Positions 1 through 6,512 of a stretch of DNA of 12,648 nucleotides are shown in pieces; positions within the stretch are counted from its first letter, which is position 1; every line of letters begins with the position of its first letter. The notes under the pieces were generated by a model that searched no databases, was not told the DNA's origin, and saw only the letters and a program-made list of their open reading frames with translations. The DNA comes from JAJDYQ01 sp942491945. GTDB taxonomy: Bacteria; Pseudomonadota; Gammaproteobacteria; JAJDYQ01. The DNA lies in the NCBI GenBank assembly GCA_942491945.1, contig CALODD010000044.1, positions 1 through 12,648 of the forward strand, in the 5' to 3' direction. The position numbers and the translations under genes are program-made.

Positions 1-247
1 CTTTCTGACATTGGCCTCACTGACGATAGATCGGCGTGCCTTTATGGTGTCGGCACTGGTCTATGTTGTTATCGCCTTAACCAAAATCTTCGAGAGTTAC
101 GGTGTGGCAGGTGATAGCTTTGCCTATGTTGGTGTAATTATTGGCTTCTCATTATTGTTATTGTCAGGCTTCTGGCATAGAGCACGTAAGCTTATGCTTG
201 GCGTATTACCAACCGGAATAACCAGCCGTGTTCCAGTTGCGACTTAA
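1..247 (+). CDS. C-terminal end of an integral membrane protein (partial)
   Basis: The frame is open from the left edge (first full codon at base 2) and stops at 245-247, so only about the last 80 residues are seen. A TTG at 11 is in frame, but coding continues upstream of it, so I treat the gene as truncated by the window rather than starting there. Two hydrophobic stretches are visible: one running from FMVSALVYVV to the IALTKIF segment, and one from FAYVGVIIGF to LLLLSGFW. They are followed by a basic tail (HRARK), which suggests two final transmembrane helices with a cytoplasmic C-terminus. I do not recognise the family with confidence. The tail vaguely resembles the end of DUF2157/DUF4401-type multi-pass proteins, but this is a weak impression. 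The next gene starts 5 bases after the stop, so the two are probably co-transcribed. Confidence 0.7.
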   Translation, partial: FLTLASLTIDRRAFMVSALVYVVIALTKIFESYGVAGDSFAYVGVIIGFSLLLLSGFWHRARKLMLGVLPTGITSRVPVAT

Positions 248-252
248 TCGAT

Positions 253-558
253 ATGAAACTTGTGCAGAAAAGTCTGATCCATGGCACCCAGGAAATCGTA
301 TTGGGTGATGATGCAATCGACATTACGATTACTACGCCATTAAAGAAGGAAAACCTGAGTGTCGTTCTGGCTGTGCTTAGACCTGAACCTGTGGTCACAC
401 GTTCCCGAGTTGAGTTTGTAAGCCGAGTGAATAGTGAAGCGTTGATATCGCTTTATCGCAATAAGCCGAATAAAGATGAATTTGAAGCTTTTGTAGAAGC
501 AATCAAAGAAAAGGCATCACAGGAATACGATGCCTTTGCCGGTGTCAGTTCTCTCTAA
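253..558 (+). CDS. Small hypothetical protein, 101 aa
   Basis: This ATG-initiated frame of 101 codons starts 5 bases after the upstream membrane-protein gene. There is no clear Shine-Dalgarno sequence before it, which fits translational coupling. The product is soluble-looking, with no signal peptide or membrane segment. The first 60 residues or so alternate short hydrophobic and polar runs, as expected of beta strands (for example IDITITTP and LSVVLAVLRP). The last 35 residues look helical and charged (DEFEAFVEAIKEKA). A beta-rich body followed by one C-terminal helix is compatible with a PH-like fold, but I see no diagnostic motif and assign no function. Its stop lies 3 bases from the stop of the convergent SDR gene. 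Confidence 0.65.
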   Translation: MKLVQKSLIHGTQEIVLGDDAIDITITTPLKKENLSVVLAVLRPEPVVTRSRVEFVSRVNSEALISLYRNKPNKDEFEAFVEAIKEKASQEYDAFAGVSSL

Positions 559-561
559 AAC

Positions 562-1269
562 TTAGATATTTCTAATATCGATAAAGCTACCGGTCTCGAA
601 TTCGCTTAATCGATCAAAACCTTCAGCTATCTTCTTACCTGCCACCTCAGCCGTCGGCATGTATTCAGTACCGTAAGCCTGTTTCAGTGCATTGATTGAT
701 GGGAATTTTTCGGTGTCAATTTCATTGCATAGTTTGTCCTGCATCGTAGTGTGGATGATGCCAGGTGCAAAAGCGATCAGATGGGTGTTTGTAAATTCAT
801 GGGCGTATTGCGCTGTGAGCATATTTAACGTTGCTTTGGACAGCGCATAGCCGTTCCAGCCTCGGTTGCCATTCACTGCAGCCCCTGATGACATGAGGAC
901 AACATTGTGAATGGGGAAACTTTGGGCATGTAACCAGTCAAGAATGATTTTGTTTGACCAGACATTAATGTCGAAGGTTTTTTTGATTTCGTCCAGATCA
1001 GTCTCATGCAGGTCTTTGATTTCCCCGAGTACACCTGCATTCAATATAACCAGATCAAGTTTATCGACATTGCCAAGGAAACTATCTAAATGCCCCTGTA
1101 TGGCATCCAGATCAGACAGGTCACACTGATAGTCGTGTAGAGCACCATCCAGTCCTTCACAGCCTTTGCGACTACAGCCATATACGGTATCACCTCGTTC
1201 CAGATAGGCCTGCGTCAGGCCTTTACCGAGTCCCTGGCTATTTCCTGTAATAAAGATGGTTTTGCTCAT
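562..1269 (-). CDS. Short-chain dehydrogenase/reductase (SDR) family oxidoreductase
   Basis: The 235-aa product is a complete classical SDR, NAD(P)-dependent and cytosolic. Residue numbers use the ATG at 1269: glycine-rich cofactor loop T8-G9-x3-G13-L14-G15, an acidic CDLSD stretch near 49-53 that would contact adenine, the NAG motif at 77-79, N102, the catalytic serine in MSSGA (127-128), and Y141-x3-K145. The PG at 169-170 is also typical. A frame extension to a TTG at 1275 exists, but the ATG leaves a GAGAA ribosome-binding site about 9 bases upstream and places the cofactor loop at the usual distance from the N-terminus. The substrate cannot be read from the sequence; many relatives are annotated only as SDR oxidoreductases. 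It is divergent from the RND transporter gene and tail-to-tail with the small gene ending at 558. Confidence 0.9.
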   Translation of the reverse strand: MSKTIFITGNSQGLGKGLTQAYLERGDTVYGCSRKGCEGLDGALHDYQCDLSDLDAIQGHLDSFLGNVDKLDLVILNAGVLGEIKDLHETDLDEIKKTFDINVWSNKIILDWLHAQSFPIHNVVLMSSGAAVNGNRGWNGYALSKATLNMLTAQYAHEFTNTHLIAFAPGIIHTTMQDKLCNEIDTEKFPSINALKQAYGTEYMPTAEVAGKKIAEGFDRLSEFETGSFIDIRNI

Positions 1270-1321
1270 GATCAAACATTCTCAATGTAAATTGGGTATG
1301 CTTATCTTAACTCAGTTCATG

Positions 1322-1335
1322 GCCTGTTCGCAGGC
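1322..1335 (+). promoter_or_regulatory. Small hairpin covering the ribosome-binding site of the RND gene
   Basis: A perfect 5-bp inverted repeat, GCCTG / CAGGC, encloses the four bases TTCG and ends 8 bases before the ATG at 1344. The only plausible Shine-Dalgarno bases for that ATG (AGG at 1332-1334) lie in the right arm and would pair with CCT in the left arm. If transcription starts upstream of 1322, the mRNA could mask its own ribosome-binding site. The closing pair is G-C, not the C-G of the exceptionally stable UUCG tetraloop. The structure is read directly; a regulatory role is inference. Confidence 0.35.
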
Positions 1336-1343
1336 TCCACTCT

Positions 1344-4085
1344 ATGCGCAGACTGATTGAAACAAGTGCCGCACATGCCTTGACGATACTGGCGATACTC
1401 GTTGGTATTACCGTCTATACAGGCTTGCAGCTTGATGGGCTAAGCATCAAAGTCTCTCCCGAAGGCTTGATGGTCAGTGATAGTCCTGAACGTCAGGATT
1501 ATGAGGCTATTCGTGAACAGTTCGGCTCTGACAACGTTACGATTGTGGTATTGAAAGATAAGCAGCTAGCGACTTCGCAGCATCTACAGGCTGCCCACCA
1601 GTTAAACCAGGATATAAGCCAGTTACCCTTCGTTGATCGTGTTGAAAGCCTGTTTAGTGCCCAGTATATTCGCACGGTAGACGATAATGTGCTGATTAAC
1701 CCTTATCTACAGAATATTCCGGAAGATTCAAAGGCAATTCAGACACTGTTCGATACAGCCTTACAGAACCCTTTTGTTAGCGGTAGTTTACTATCCACGG
1801 ATAAACAGACACTTGCGCTGAATATTTATCTAGCAGATGAAATCGATATAAAGGGCAGCGATGAACTAATAACCTCTGAAATCGAGGCGTTACTTGGCAA
1901 GTATCATGCACAGTTTGATGAGGCTTATCAGATTGGTTTGCCTTATGTGCGCCATACACTGGAAAAACAGATATTTGATGATCAGCTAAGGTTGATGCCA
2001 CAGTCATTTTTAGTGTTACTGGTTTGTCTGATTATTATCTTGCGCAATTTGAATGGTGGTCTTATCCCGATGATCACCTCATTGATGAGCATCGTCTGGT
2101 TGTTGGGGCTGATGGCGCAACTGGATATCCCTGTGACATTGGTTACAGCTATCGTGCCGATTCTTCTGATCATCATTGGTTCTACGGAAGATGTTCATCT
2201 GATATCTGAGTATCTTTATTCCAAACATTCTGGTCATAACCGAGATGTGGCAGTCGCCAACATGGCTAAGAAGAAGGGGTTCGCCAGTTTGATGACATTC
2301 ATCACCACCTGGTTTGGTTTTGTCGCTGTTGCCATTAATCCCTTGGAGATCTTGCGAGAGTTTGCGATTGTGGCTTCAAGTGCCATGTTGATGAACTATC
2401 TGATTACCATGACCTTTGTGCCAGCCTGGATTATGGTGTTTGGTACCTGGAAGAGTAAGCCAGGTAAATTGCATGAAGAAGATCAGCGATTCGATCGTTT
2501 ATTGAATACGATTTGCTACATCGTGCATGAACGAAAGAAGATTACGCTGATCTTACTTGTAGCGTTGTCGCTAGTCGGTATCTATGGCGCGTCTCAGATA
2601 CGTCTGAATAATAATGTCATGGCGTACTTCGATGATGACTCGGAAATTAAACAACGATCTGAAGCGGTTGCTAATGACCTGTCTGGCATTGAATCGTTTT
2701 CTGTCGTGATCGGTTCGGGTATTCACGGCACGTTTTTACACGAGCGTTATTTGAATGAACTACACCGGCTCAAGACGTTTATCAGTGAGCATCCTCAGTT
2801 TGATACCGCAACGGCATTTTCTGACTATATGGGTCTATTGAATTCTGCAGTGAACGAAACGGGAGATATCGAGGTTCCAGATGAAAACTATATCATCAAC
2901 GAACTGAGTTTGTTTGTAGATCCGGACGATGTCAGCCAGTTTGTCTCGTCAGATCATAGTACGGCTTTAATTCATGTGCGACATAATCTGGGATCGACCT
3001 ATGAATTTAATCAGGCACTCGCTGAATTGAGAGCCTTTATTGATGAGAACATGGATCGGGCATTGAATATTCGTATCACAGGAGAATCGGTGCTCGTAAA
3101 TCAGGCGGCTGATGAAATGGCGGCAGGGCAGGCAAAGTCTCTTGCTCTAATCTTGCTGATTATCTTCATCATGACATCGATGATTTTCTGGAACCCAAAG
3201 GCCGGCCTGATGGCAATCCTGCCTAATTTGTTCCCAATTATTGTACTGTTTGGTGTTATGGGATTTATGCAGATACCACTGGATACTGGAACTGCAATGA
3301 TTGCCGTGATTGCGATCGGTATTATTGTTGATAACACCATGCACTTTATGTCGCGTTATAACGCCGAACTGAAACAAAGTTACGATGAAGAGGCCGCTAT
3401 TGCGGCGACAATACGTGCCGAAGCATTACCTATCTTATCTACTTCGATTGCACTCATATTTGGTTTTCTGGTACTTCTGCAATCGAGCTTTGTACCCATC
3501 GTGTATTTTGGCGCGCTGAGTGCACTGGTTATTTTTGTTGCACTGATTTCTGACTTTTTACTCACGCCGATTCTGTTGAGTAATATTCGACTGATTACAT
3601 TATGGGATATTCTGTCTCTTGATTTAAAAGAAAAACTCATCAAGCAATGTCGACTGTTTAAAGGCATGAAGCCCTGGCAGGTGAAAAAACTAATCCTGTT
3701 AAGCCGAATTAATACGTATAACACAGGTGCAACCATCATGAAGCAGGGTGATGTCGCGAATGAAATGTATATTCTGCTCGAGGGCGCTGTGGAAATTACT
3801 ATGACAGATGGCAAGGAAGAACGCACGGTAATGGAGTCACCAGAGAGTGGCCGTTTGTTTGGTATGATGCGTTTCGATGAAACAGATCATCGTGCTACAA
3901 CGGCAATTGCTAAACAGGATAGTCAGATACTGGTGATTAGTTGGCAGGGTATAGAACGAATTGCGCGTTTCTATCCGAAAATCTCATCATTGTTTTTCAA
4001 AAATCTATCGAATTTATTAGGCGGCCGGCTGCTTGACCATCTAAAGAGTGGGCATACCAACATACAGGAGATACGAGATGTATAA
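1344..4085 (+). CDS. RND/MMPL-type transporter fused to a C-terminal cyclic-nucleotide-binding-like domain
   Basis: The 913-aa inner-membrane protein has the duplicated RND/MMPL/Patched layout. There is one N-terminal helix (about 10-30), a soluble loop to about 215, five helices (about 217-362), a second-half first helix (398-415), a second loop (about 420-595) and five more helices (598-742). Both halves carry the GxxxD signature in the equivalent helix (G279-D283 and G659-D663), typical of the proton-relay helices of MMPL/Patched-like members. After the last helix a cytosolic region (about 765-895) resembles a CAP/cNMP-binding domain, with the GATIMKQGD...MYILLEGAVEI beta-roll and the FG...R-A-T cassette at 839-852. 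The cassette Glu that normally contacts the ribose (FGE) is Met841, so cAMP or cGMP binding is doubtful. The family exports or moves lipids, drugs or other hydrophobic molecules; the substrate here is unknown. It is probably the first gene of an operon, and its last 8 bases overlap the lipoprotein gene. A missing TolC or membrane-fusion partner fits MMPL-like rather than AcrB-like members. Confidence 0.9.
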   Translation: MRRLIETSAAHALTILAILVGITVYTGLQLDGLSIKVSPEGLMVSDSPERQDYEAIREQFGSDNVTIVVLKDKQLATSQHLQAAHQLNQDISQLPFVDRVESLFSAQYIRTVDDNVLINPYLQNIPEDSKAIQTLFDTALQNPFVSGSLLSTDKQTLALNIYLADEIDIKGSDELITSEIEALLGKYHAQFDEAYQIGLPYVRHTLEKQIFDDQLRLMPQSFLVLLVCLIIILRNLNGGLIPMITSLMSIVWLLGLMAQLDIPVTLVTAIVPILLIIIGSTEDVHLISEYLYSKHSGHNRDVAVANMAKKKGFASLMTFITTWFGFVAVAINPLEILREFAIVASSAMLMNYLITMTFVPAWIMVFGTWKSKPGKLHEEDQRFDRLLNTICYIVHERKKITLILLVALSLVGIYGASQIRLNNNVMAYFDDDSEIKQRSEAVANDLSGIESFSVVIGSGIHGTFLHERYLNELHRLKTFISEHPQFDTATAFSDYMGLLNSAVNETGDIEVPDENYIINELSLFVDPDDVSQFVSSDHSTALIHVRHNLGSTYEFNQALAELRAFIDENMDRALNIRITGESVLVNQAADEMAAGQAKSLALILLIIFIMTSMIFWNPKAGLMAILPNLFPIIVLFGVMGFMQIPLDTGTAMIAVIAIGIIVDNTMHFMSRYNAELKQSYDEEAAIAATIRAEALPILSTSIALIFGFLVLLQSSFVPIVYFGALSALVIFVALISDFLLTPILLSNIRLITLWDILSLDLKEKLIKQCRLFKGMKPWQVKKLILLSRINTYNTGATIMKQGDVANEMYILLEGAVEITMTDGKEERTVMESPESGRLFGMMRFDETDHRATTAIAKQDSQILVISWQGIERIARFYPKISSLFFKNLSNLLGGRLLDHLKSGHTNIQEIRDV

Positions 4086-4275
4086 ATTTAAAATGTTTAT
4101 ATTCATGGCTTTTGTTGTCATGCTTTCCGCATGTGGTTCAGAGGAGTCGACGTCCACCACAGCCACGAGCGATGATAATGTCTTTAAAGGTCAGGTAGAT
4201 GCGTTAGAGAAAGCAAAAGGCGTTGAAGATACAATTCAATCCAGCTTTGAGCAGAACATGAAACAGCCTAATTAA
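4078..4275 (+). CDS. Small lipoprotein, 65 aa
   Basis: The ATG at 4078 lies inside the end of the RND gene, overlapping it by 8 bases (ATGTATAA). A good Shine-Dalgarno AGGAG at 4066-4070 sits 7 bases upstream, so I prefer this start over in-frame starts further upstream. The N-terminus has a basic/hydrophobic signal (YKFKMFIFMAFVVM) ending in the lipobox L16-S17-A18-C19. Signal peptidase II should cleave before Cys19, which would be lipidated. Residue +2 is Gly, not Asp, so the Lol system would be expected to move it to the outer membrane. The mature part (about 47 residues) is a Ser/Thr-rich linker followed by a short predicted helix containing VDALEKAKGVEDTIQ. Function is unknown; the overlap with the transporter gene suggests the two are made together and may act together. 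Confidence 0.85.
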   Translation: MYKFKMFIFMAFVVMLSACGSEESTSTTATSDDNVFKGQVDALEKAKGVEDTIQSSFEQNMKQPN

Positions 4276-4300
4276 AAAATGAACTAGCTGGATAAAGTCT

Positions 4301-4540
4301 ATGAAGGGTATGGTGCCGCCGGATAAGGCGAGCAAGGTTTCTCAACAGCGTTATGCGGTGGTCTATGTGCCTCGTCGCAGTCGTAATCGTTTTCCGGCAG
4401 GTTCAGTAGAAGTCTTTGACGATGAGGCGACAGCAATTGCTGAAGCGGATCCGGATAACAAACGCTTTGCGGCAGTCGTGCATGGGCCGTCGAAATCATC
4501 TGAAGGTCAATTACTTTATTACTTGTTAGACTGGTTATAG
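4301..4540 (+). CDS. Small hypothetical protein, 79 aa
   Basis: The short frame sits 25 bases after the lipoprotein stop and 12 bases before the next gene, in the same direction, which supports it as a real operon member. GGA at 4290-4292 is an acceptable ribosome-binding site for the ATG at 4301. An ATG at 4310 or GTG at 4313 are alternatives, the GTG with AAGGG close by. The product has a basic patch (VPRRSRNRF, about residues 23-31), an acidic patch (EVFDDEATAIAEADPD) and a hydrophobic C-terminus (LLYYLLDWL). There is no signal peptide. I do not recognise the family and assign no function; a small cytosolic protein or subunit is all that can be said. Confidence 0.65.
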   Translation: MKGMVPPDKASKVSQQRYAVVYVPRRSRNRFPAGSVEVFDDEATAIAEADPDNKRFAAVVHGPSKSSEGQLLYYLLDWL

Positions 4541-4552
4541 ACGTTTCCTGCT

Positions 4553-5308
4553 ATGGCCGTAATTTGGAAGAAGGTCGTTAACGGCCAGTCACATGAAGTC
4601 CGCACAGCAGGTTCAAGCCTGCGCCTGTATACCGACGACGTATTTCATAGTCAGTACAATCCGAACAAGCCTGTAGGTAGTAATCTATGGGACTTGCTGC
4701 TTCTGCCTTCTTTTTACATCCCTAAAGAGGGAGTTAATCAAGTTCTGGTGCTTGGCGTTGGGGGAGGTACGATTCTGCGACAGCTAAATCACTTTTATCC
4801 CTCGTGTCATATCACTGGCATCGATATTAATAAAACACACTTGCAAGTTGCACGACAGTTTTTCGGCGTAAAGGGAAAACACTATTCATTAATCCACGAT
4901 GATGCGATTAAGTGGTTGAGGAAATATCAGGGTGAACCTTTTGACTATATTATTGAGGATCTTTACGGTGAAGAGGAAGGTGAACCAGTTAGAGCGATAG
5001 AACCGACGGCAGGCTGGATGAAACTTCTTGGCAAGAACCTTACAAAAGACGGTGTACTCGTAATGAATTACACAACGTTTCGTGAACTAAAATCATCGGC
5101 CTGGTTTACATCGCCGGTAATACAACGTCGGTTCCCTCATGCGGCTCGTCTCAACATGTCACAATACGATAATGTAATGGGTGTATTCTCGAGACGTCAT
5201 CTGATGCGCAGTAAACTGATGGCAGGTATAGATCAGATGACAGTGGACAAAGAACGTCGCGCATTGGCGCGACTTGATTACACACTGAGGTTGCTAAAAC
5301 ATGTATAA
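4553..5308 (+). CDS. Spermidine-synthase-like (aminopropyltransferase/methyltransferase fold) protein
   Basis: The 251-aa protein has the class I Rossmann core of the spermidine synthase superfamily. It shows a glycine-rich loop GVGGG (68-72) after VLVL, an acidic residue ending strand 2 (ITGIDIN, D91) that would bind the ribose of a SAM-type cofactor, a DDA motif (116-118) and a strand-4 region FDYIIEDLYGE (130-140). In true spermidine synthases strand 4 carries a D-x-x-D-P motif with the catalytic Asp. Here only E135-D136 are present and no DP follows, so polyamine synthesis is not assured. Similar proteins are often annotated simply as spermidine synthase-like or SAM-dependent methyltransferases. 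No strong ribosome-binding site precedes the ATG, suggesting coupling to the gene 12 bases upstream. It overlaps the downstream sixA-like gene by 8 bases. Confidence 0.8.
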   Translation: MAVIWKKVVNGQSHEVRTAGSSLRLYTDDVFHSQYNPNKPVGSNLWDLLLLPSFYIPKEGVNQVLVLGVGGGTILRQLNHFYPSCHITGIDINKTHLQVARQFFGVKGKHYSLIHDDAIKWLRKYQGEPFDYIIEDLYGEEEGEPVRAIEPTAGWMKLLGKNLTKDGVLVMNYTTFRELKSSAWFTSPVIQRRFPHAARLNMSQYDNVMGVFSRRHLMRSKLMAGIDQMTVDKERRALARLDYTLRLLKHV

Positions 5309-5807
5309 GCTGATGTTAATGCGTCATGCAAAATCAGACTGGCATAGTTATGTGTCTGATCTTGAGCGCCCGTTAAATGAGCGGGGCGTTGAGAATGCTC
5401 AATTTATGGGGAGATACCTGAAAGAGCATGATCTGATTCCGGACCAGGTGCTGGTTTCACCCGCACAACGTACTCAGGAAACATTGCGTCACCTTTCACA
5501 GGACTGGGGCCTGAAAGATAAACAGGTCATCGTCGACAAAGAACTTTATCTTGCTGATAGAGAGACGTTGATAGAAAACGCCAGCGTCTATCTCAGTAAT
5601 AAAAAGCGTCTGATGCTTCTGACGCACAACCCGGGCATGGATGATATTGTCAGTTACCTAGCCAGTAACAAACCAAAGCTTACGCAGACAGGCAAGCTCA
5701 TGGTTACCGCAGCAGTAGCGGTTTTTAAATTCGAGTCTCTAGATGATTTACAGACACCTGGAAAGTGTGAACTTAAAGCTCTGTTACGGCCTAAAGAATT
5801 AATCTGA
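5301..5807 (+). CDS. sixA: SixA-type phosphohistidine phosphatase (histidine phosphatase superfamily)
   Basis: The 168-aa product matches the small histidine phosphatase family of SixA. Visible signatures are RHAKSDW at 8-14 (R8 and the phospho-accepting H9), the R29 context NERG, R57 in SPAQRTQET, and H109 in THNPG. In E. coli SixA removes phosphate from histidines of phosphotransfer proteins such as NPr of the nitrogen PTS and, as first reported, ArcB. The true target here is unknown. The length is close to that of E. coli SixA. The ATG lies inside the stop region of the SpeE-like gene (ATGTATAA overlap). The stop at 5805-5807 directly touches the stop of the convergent msrA gene, with no intergenic base. 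Family assignment is secure; the sixA symbol is by resemblance. Confidence 0.85.
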   Translation: MYKLMLMRHAKSDWHSYVSDLERPLNERGVENAQFMGRYLKEHDLIPDQVLVSPAQRTQETLRHLSQDWGLKDKQVIVDKELYLADRETLIENASVYLSNKKRLMLLTHNPGMDDIVSYLASNKPKLTQTGKLMVTAAVAVFKFESLDDLQTPGKCELKALLRPKELI

Positions 5808-6443
5808 TTATTTATTCATCGGATTCTTCGGCATAGGTGTACCCCATAACTCATTCAGTCGTGCATCACGGCCACAACGCCAGCGATAGTATTTATAACG
5901 TAATGGGTTCTTGATGTAATAGTCCTGGTGGTAATCCTCTGCTGCGTAGAAGACATCAAATGGCGTCACTTCCGTCACGACGGTTTTCTCAGAGAATTTC
6001 TGCTTTACATCTTCGCGTGTGGCGAGTGATTTTTTACGTTGTTCATCATCATGATAGAAAACACCGGCGCGGTACTGGCTGCCATAATCACAAAACTGAG
6101 CGTTTGCCTGAAGTGGATCGATATTAATCCAAAAGACTTCGAGTAATTTATCGAATGTTATCTTGCTCGCGTCATAAACAATCTGAACCGCTTCGGTATG
6201 GCCCGTATTGCCGCTTGTGACCTGTCGATAGGTGGGATTTTTGGCATGTCCACCGGTGTAACCTGATGTCGTCGAGATGACGCCTTCTAGCTTGTCGAAA
6301 GGGCCTTCCATGCACCAGAAACAGCCACCAGCAAACGTTGCTACCTTGTAGTTGGCGGGTTTTTCCATTGCCTGCGCAAATGTCGTGAAACTAATGAGTG
6401 CAAATGTGACCAGAAACGTTTTAAGCAGAGTCGATATTTTCAC
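5808..6443 (-). CDS. msrA: Exported peptide methionine sulfoxide reductase A
   Basis: The 211-aa protein reduces methionine-S-sulfoxide in proteins back to methionine. A Sec-type signal peptide is evident: basic start MKISTLLK, hydrophobic core, and cleavage likely after AQA at residue 25. This implies a periplasmic enzyme. The catalytic motif is GGCFWC (39-44) with nucleophile C41. Other MsrA hallmarks are EGVISTTSGYTGG, the YRQVTSGNTGHTEAV stretch, QFCDYGSQYR and EDYHQDYY. C190 in RWRCGRD is a likely resolving cysteine; C44 and C118 are also present. The start is GTG at 6441-6443, supported by AAAGGA (6455-6450) with a 6-base gap. It follows the GT2 gene by 69 bases on the same strand and may have its own promoter there. 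It is distinct from the second MsrA in this window, being exported and of a different C-terminal type. Confidence 0.93.
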   Translation of the reverse strand: MKISTLLKTFLVTFALISFTTFAQAMEKPANYKVATFAGGCFWCMEGPFDKLEGVISTTSGYTGGHAKNPTYRQVTSGNTGHTEAVQIVYDASKITFDKLLEVFWINIDPLQANAQFCDYGSQYRAGVFYHDDEQRKKSLATREDVKQKFSEKTVVTEVTPFDVFYAAEDYHQDYYIKNPLRYKYYRWRCGRDARLNELWGTPMPKNPMNK

Positions 6444-6473
6444 GGTAGATCCTTTATAAGTTATTGCACCGTG
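6441..6473 (-). promoter_or_regulatory. Possible start-site hairpin in the exported msrA leader
   Basis: On the minus strand the leader contains CACGGT (6473-6468), and the start region reads ACCGTG (6446-6441), where GTG is the start codon. The arms are perfectly complementary, with one additional G-U pair possible, and enclose a 21-base loop carrying the AAAGGA ribosome-binding site. Such a stem would bury the start codon. The complementarity is read directly; whether it forms or matters is unknown, because the stem is short and the loop long. Confidence 0.3.
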
Positions 6474-6512
6474 AGACAGTACTATTTCGCGAAAGTTTCA
6501 TATTGAGTGTTT

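Noticed and set aside
3380..3826. A 148-codon open frame on the minus strand inside the RND gene
   Set aside because: It lies wholly opposite a well-supported transporter, has Ser/Ile-rich composition typical of an antisense frame, and shows no recognisable domain.
4048..4077. Upstream GTG start for the lipoprotein
   Set aside because: It would put ten polar residues ahead of the signal peptide; the ATG at 4078 has a strong AGGAG and gives a normal lipoprotein signal.
6453..6458. TATAAA on the minus strand as a -10 box for the exported msrA
   Set aside because: It overlaps the AAAGGA ribosome-binding site, so a start from it would remove the leader; no matching -35 box was seen.
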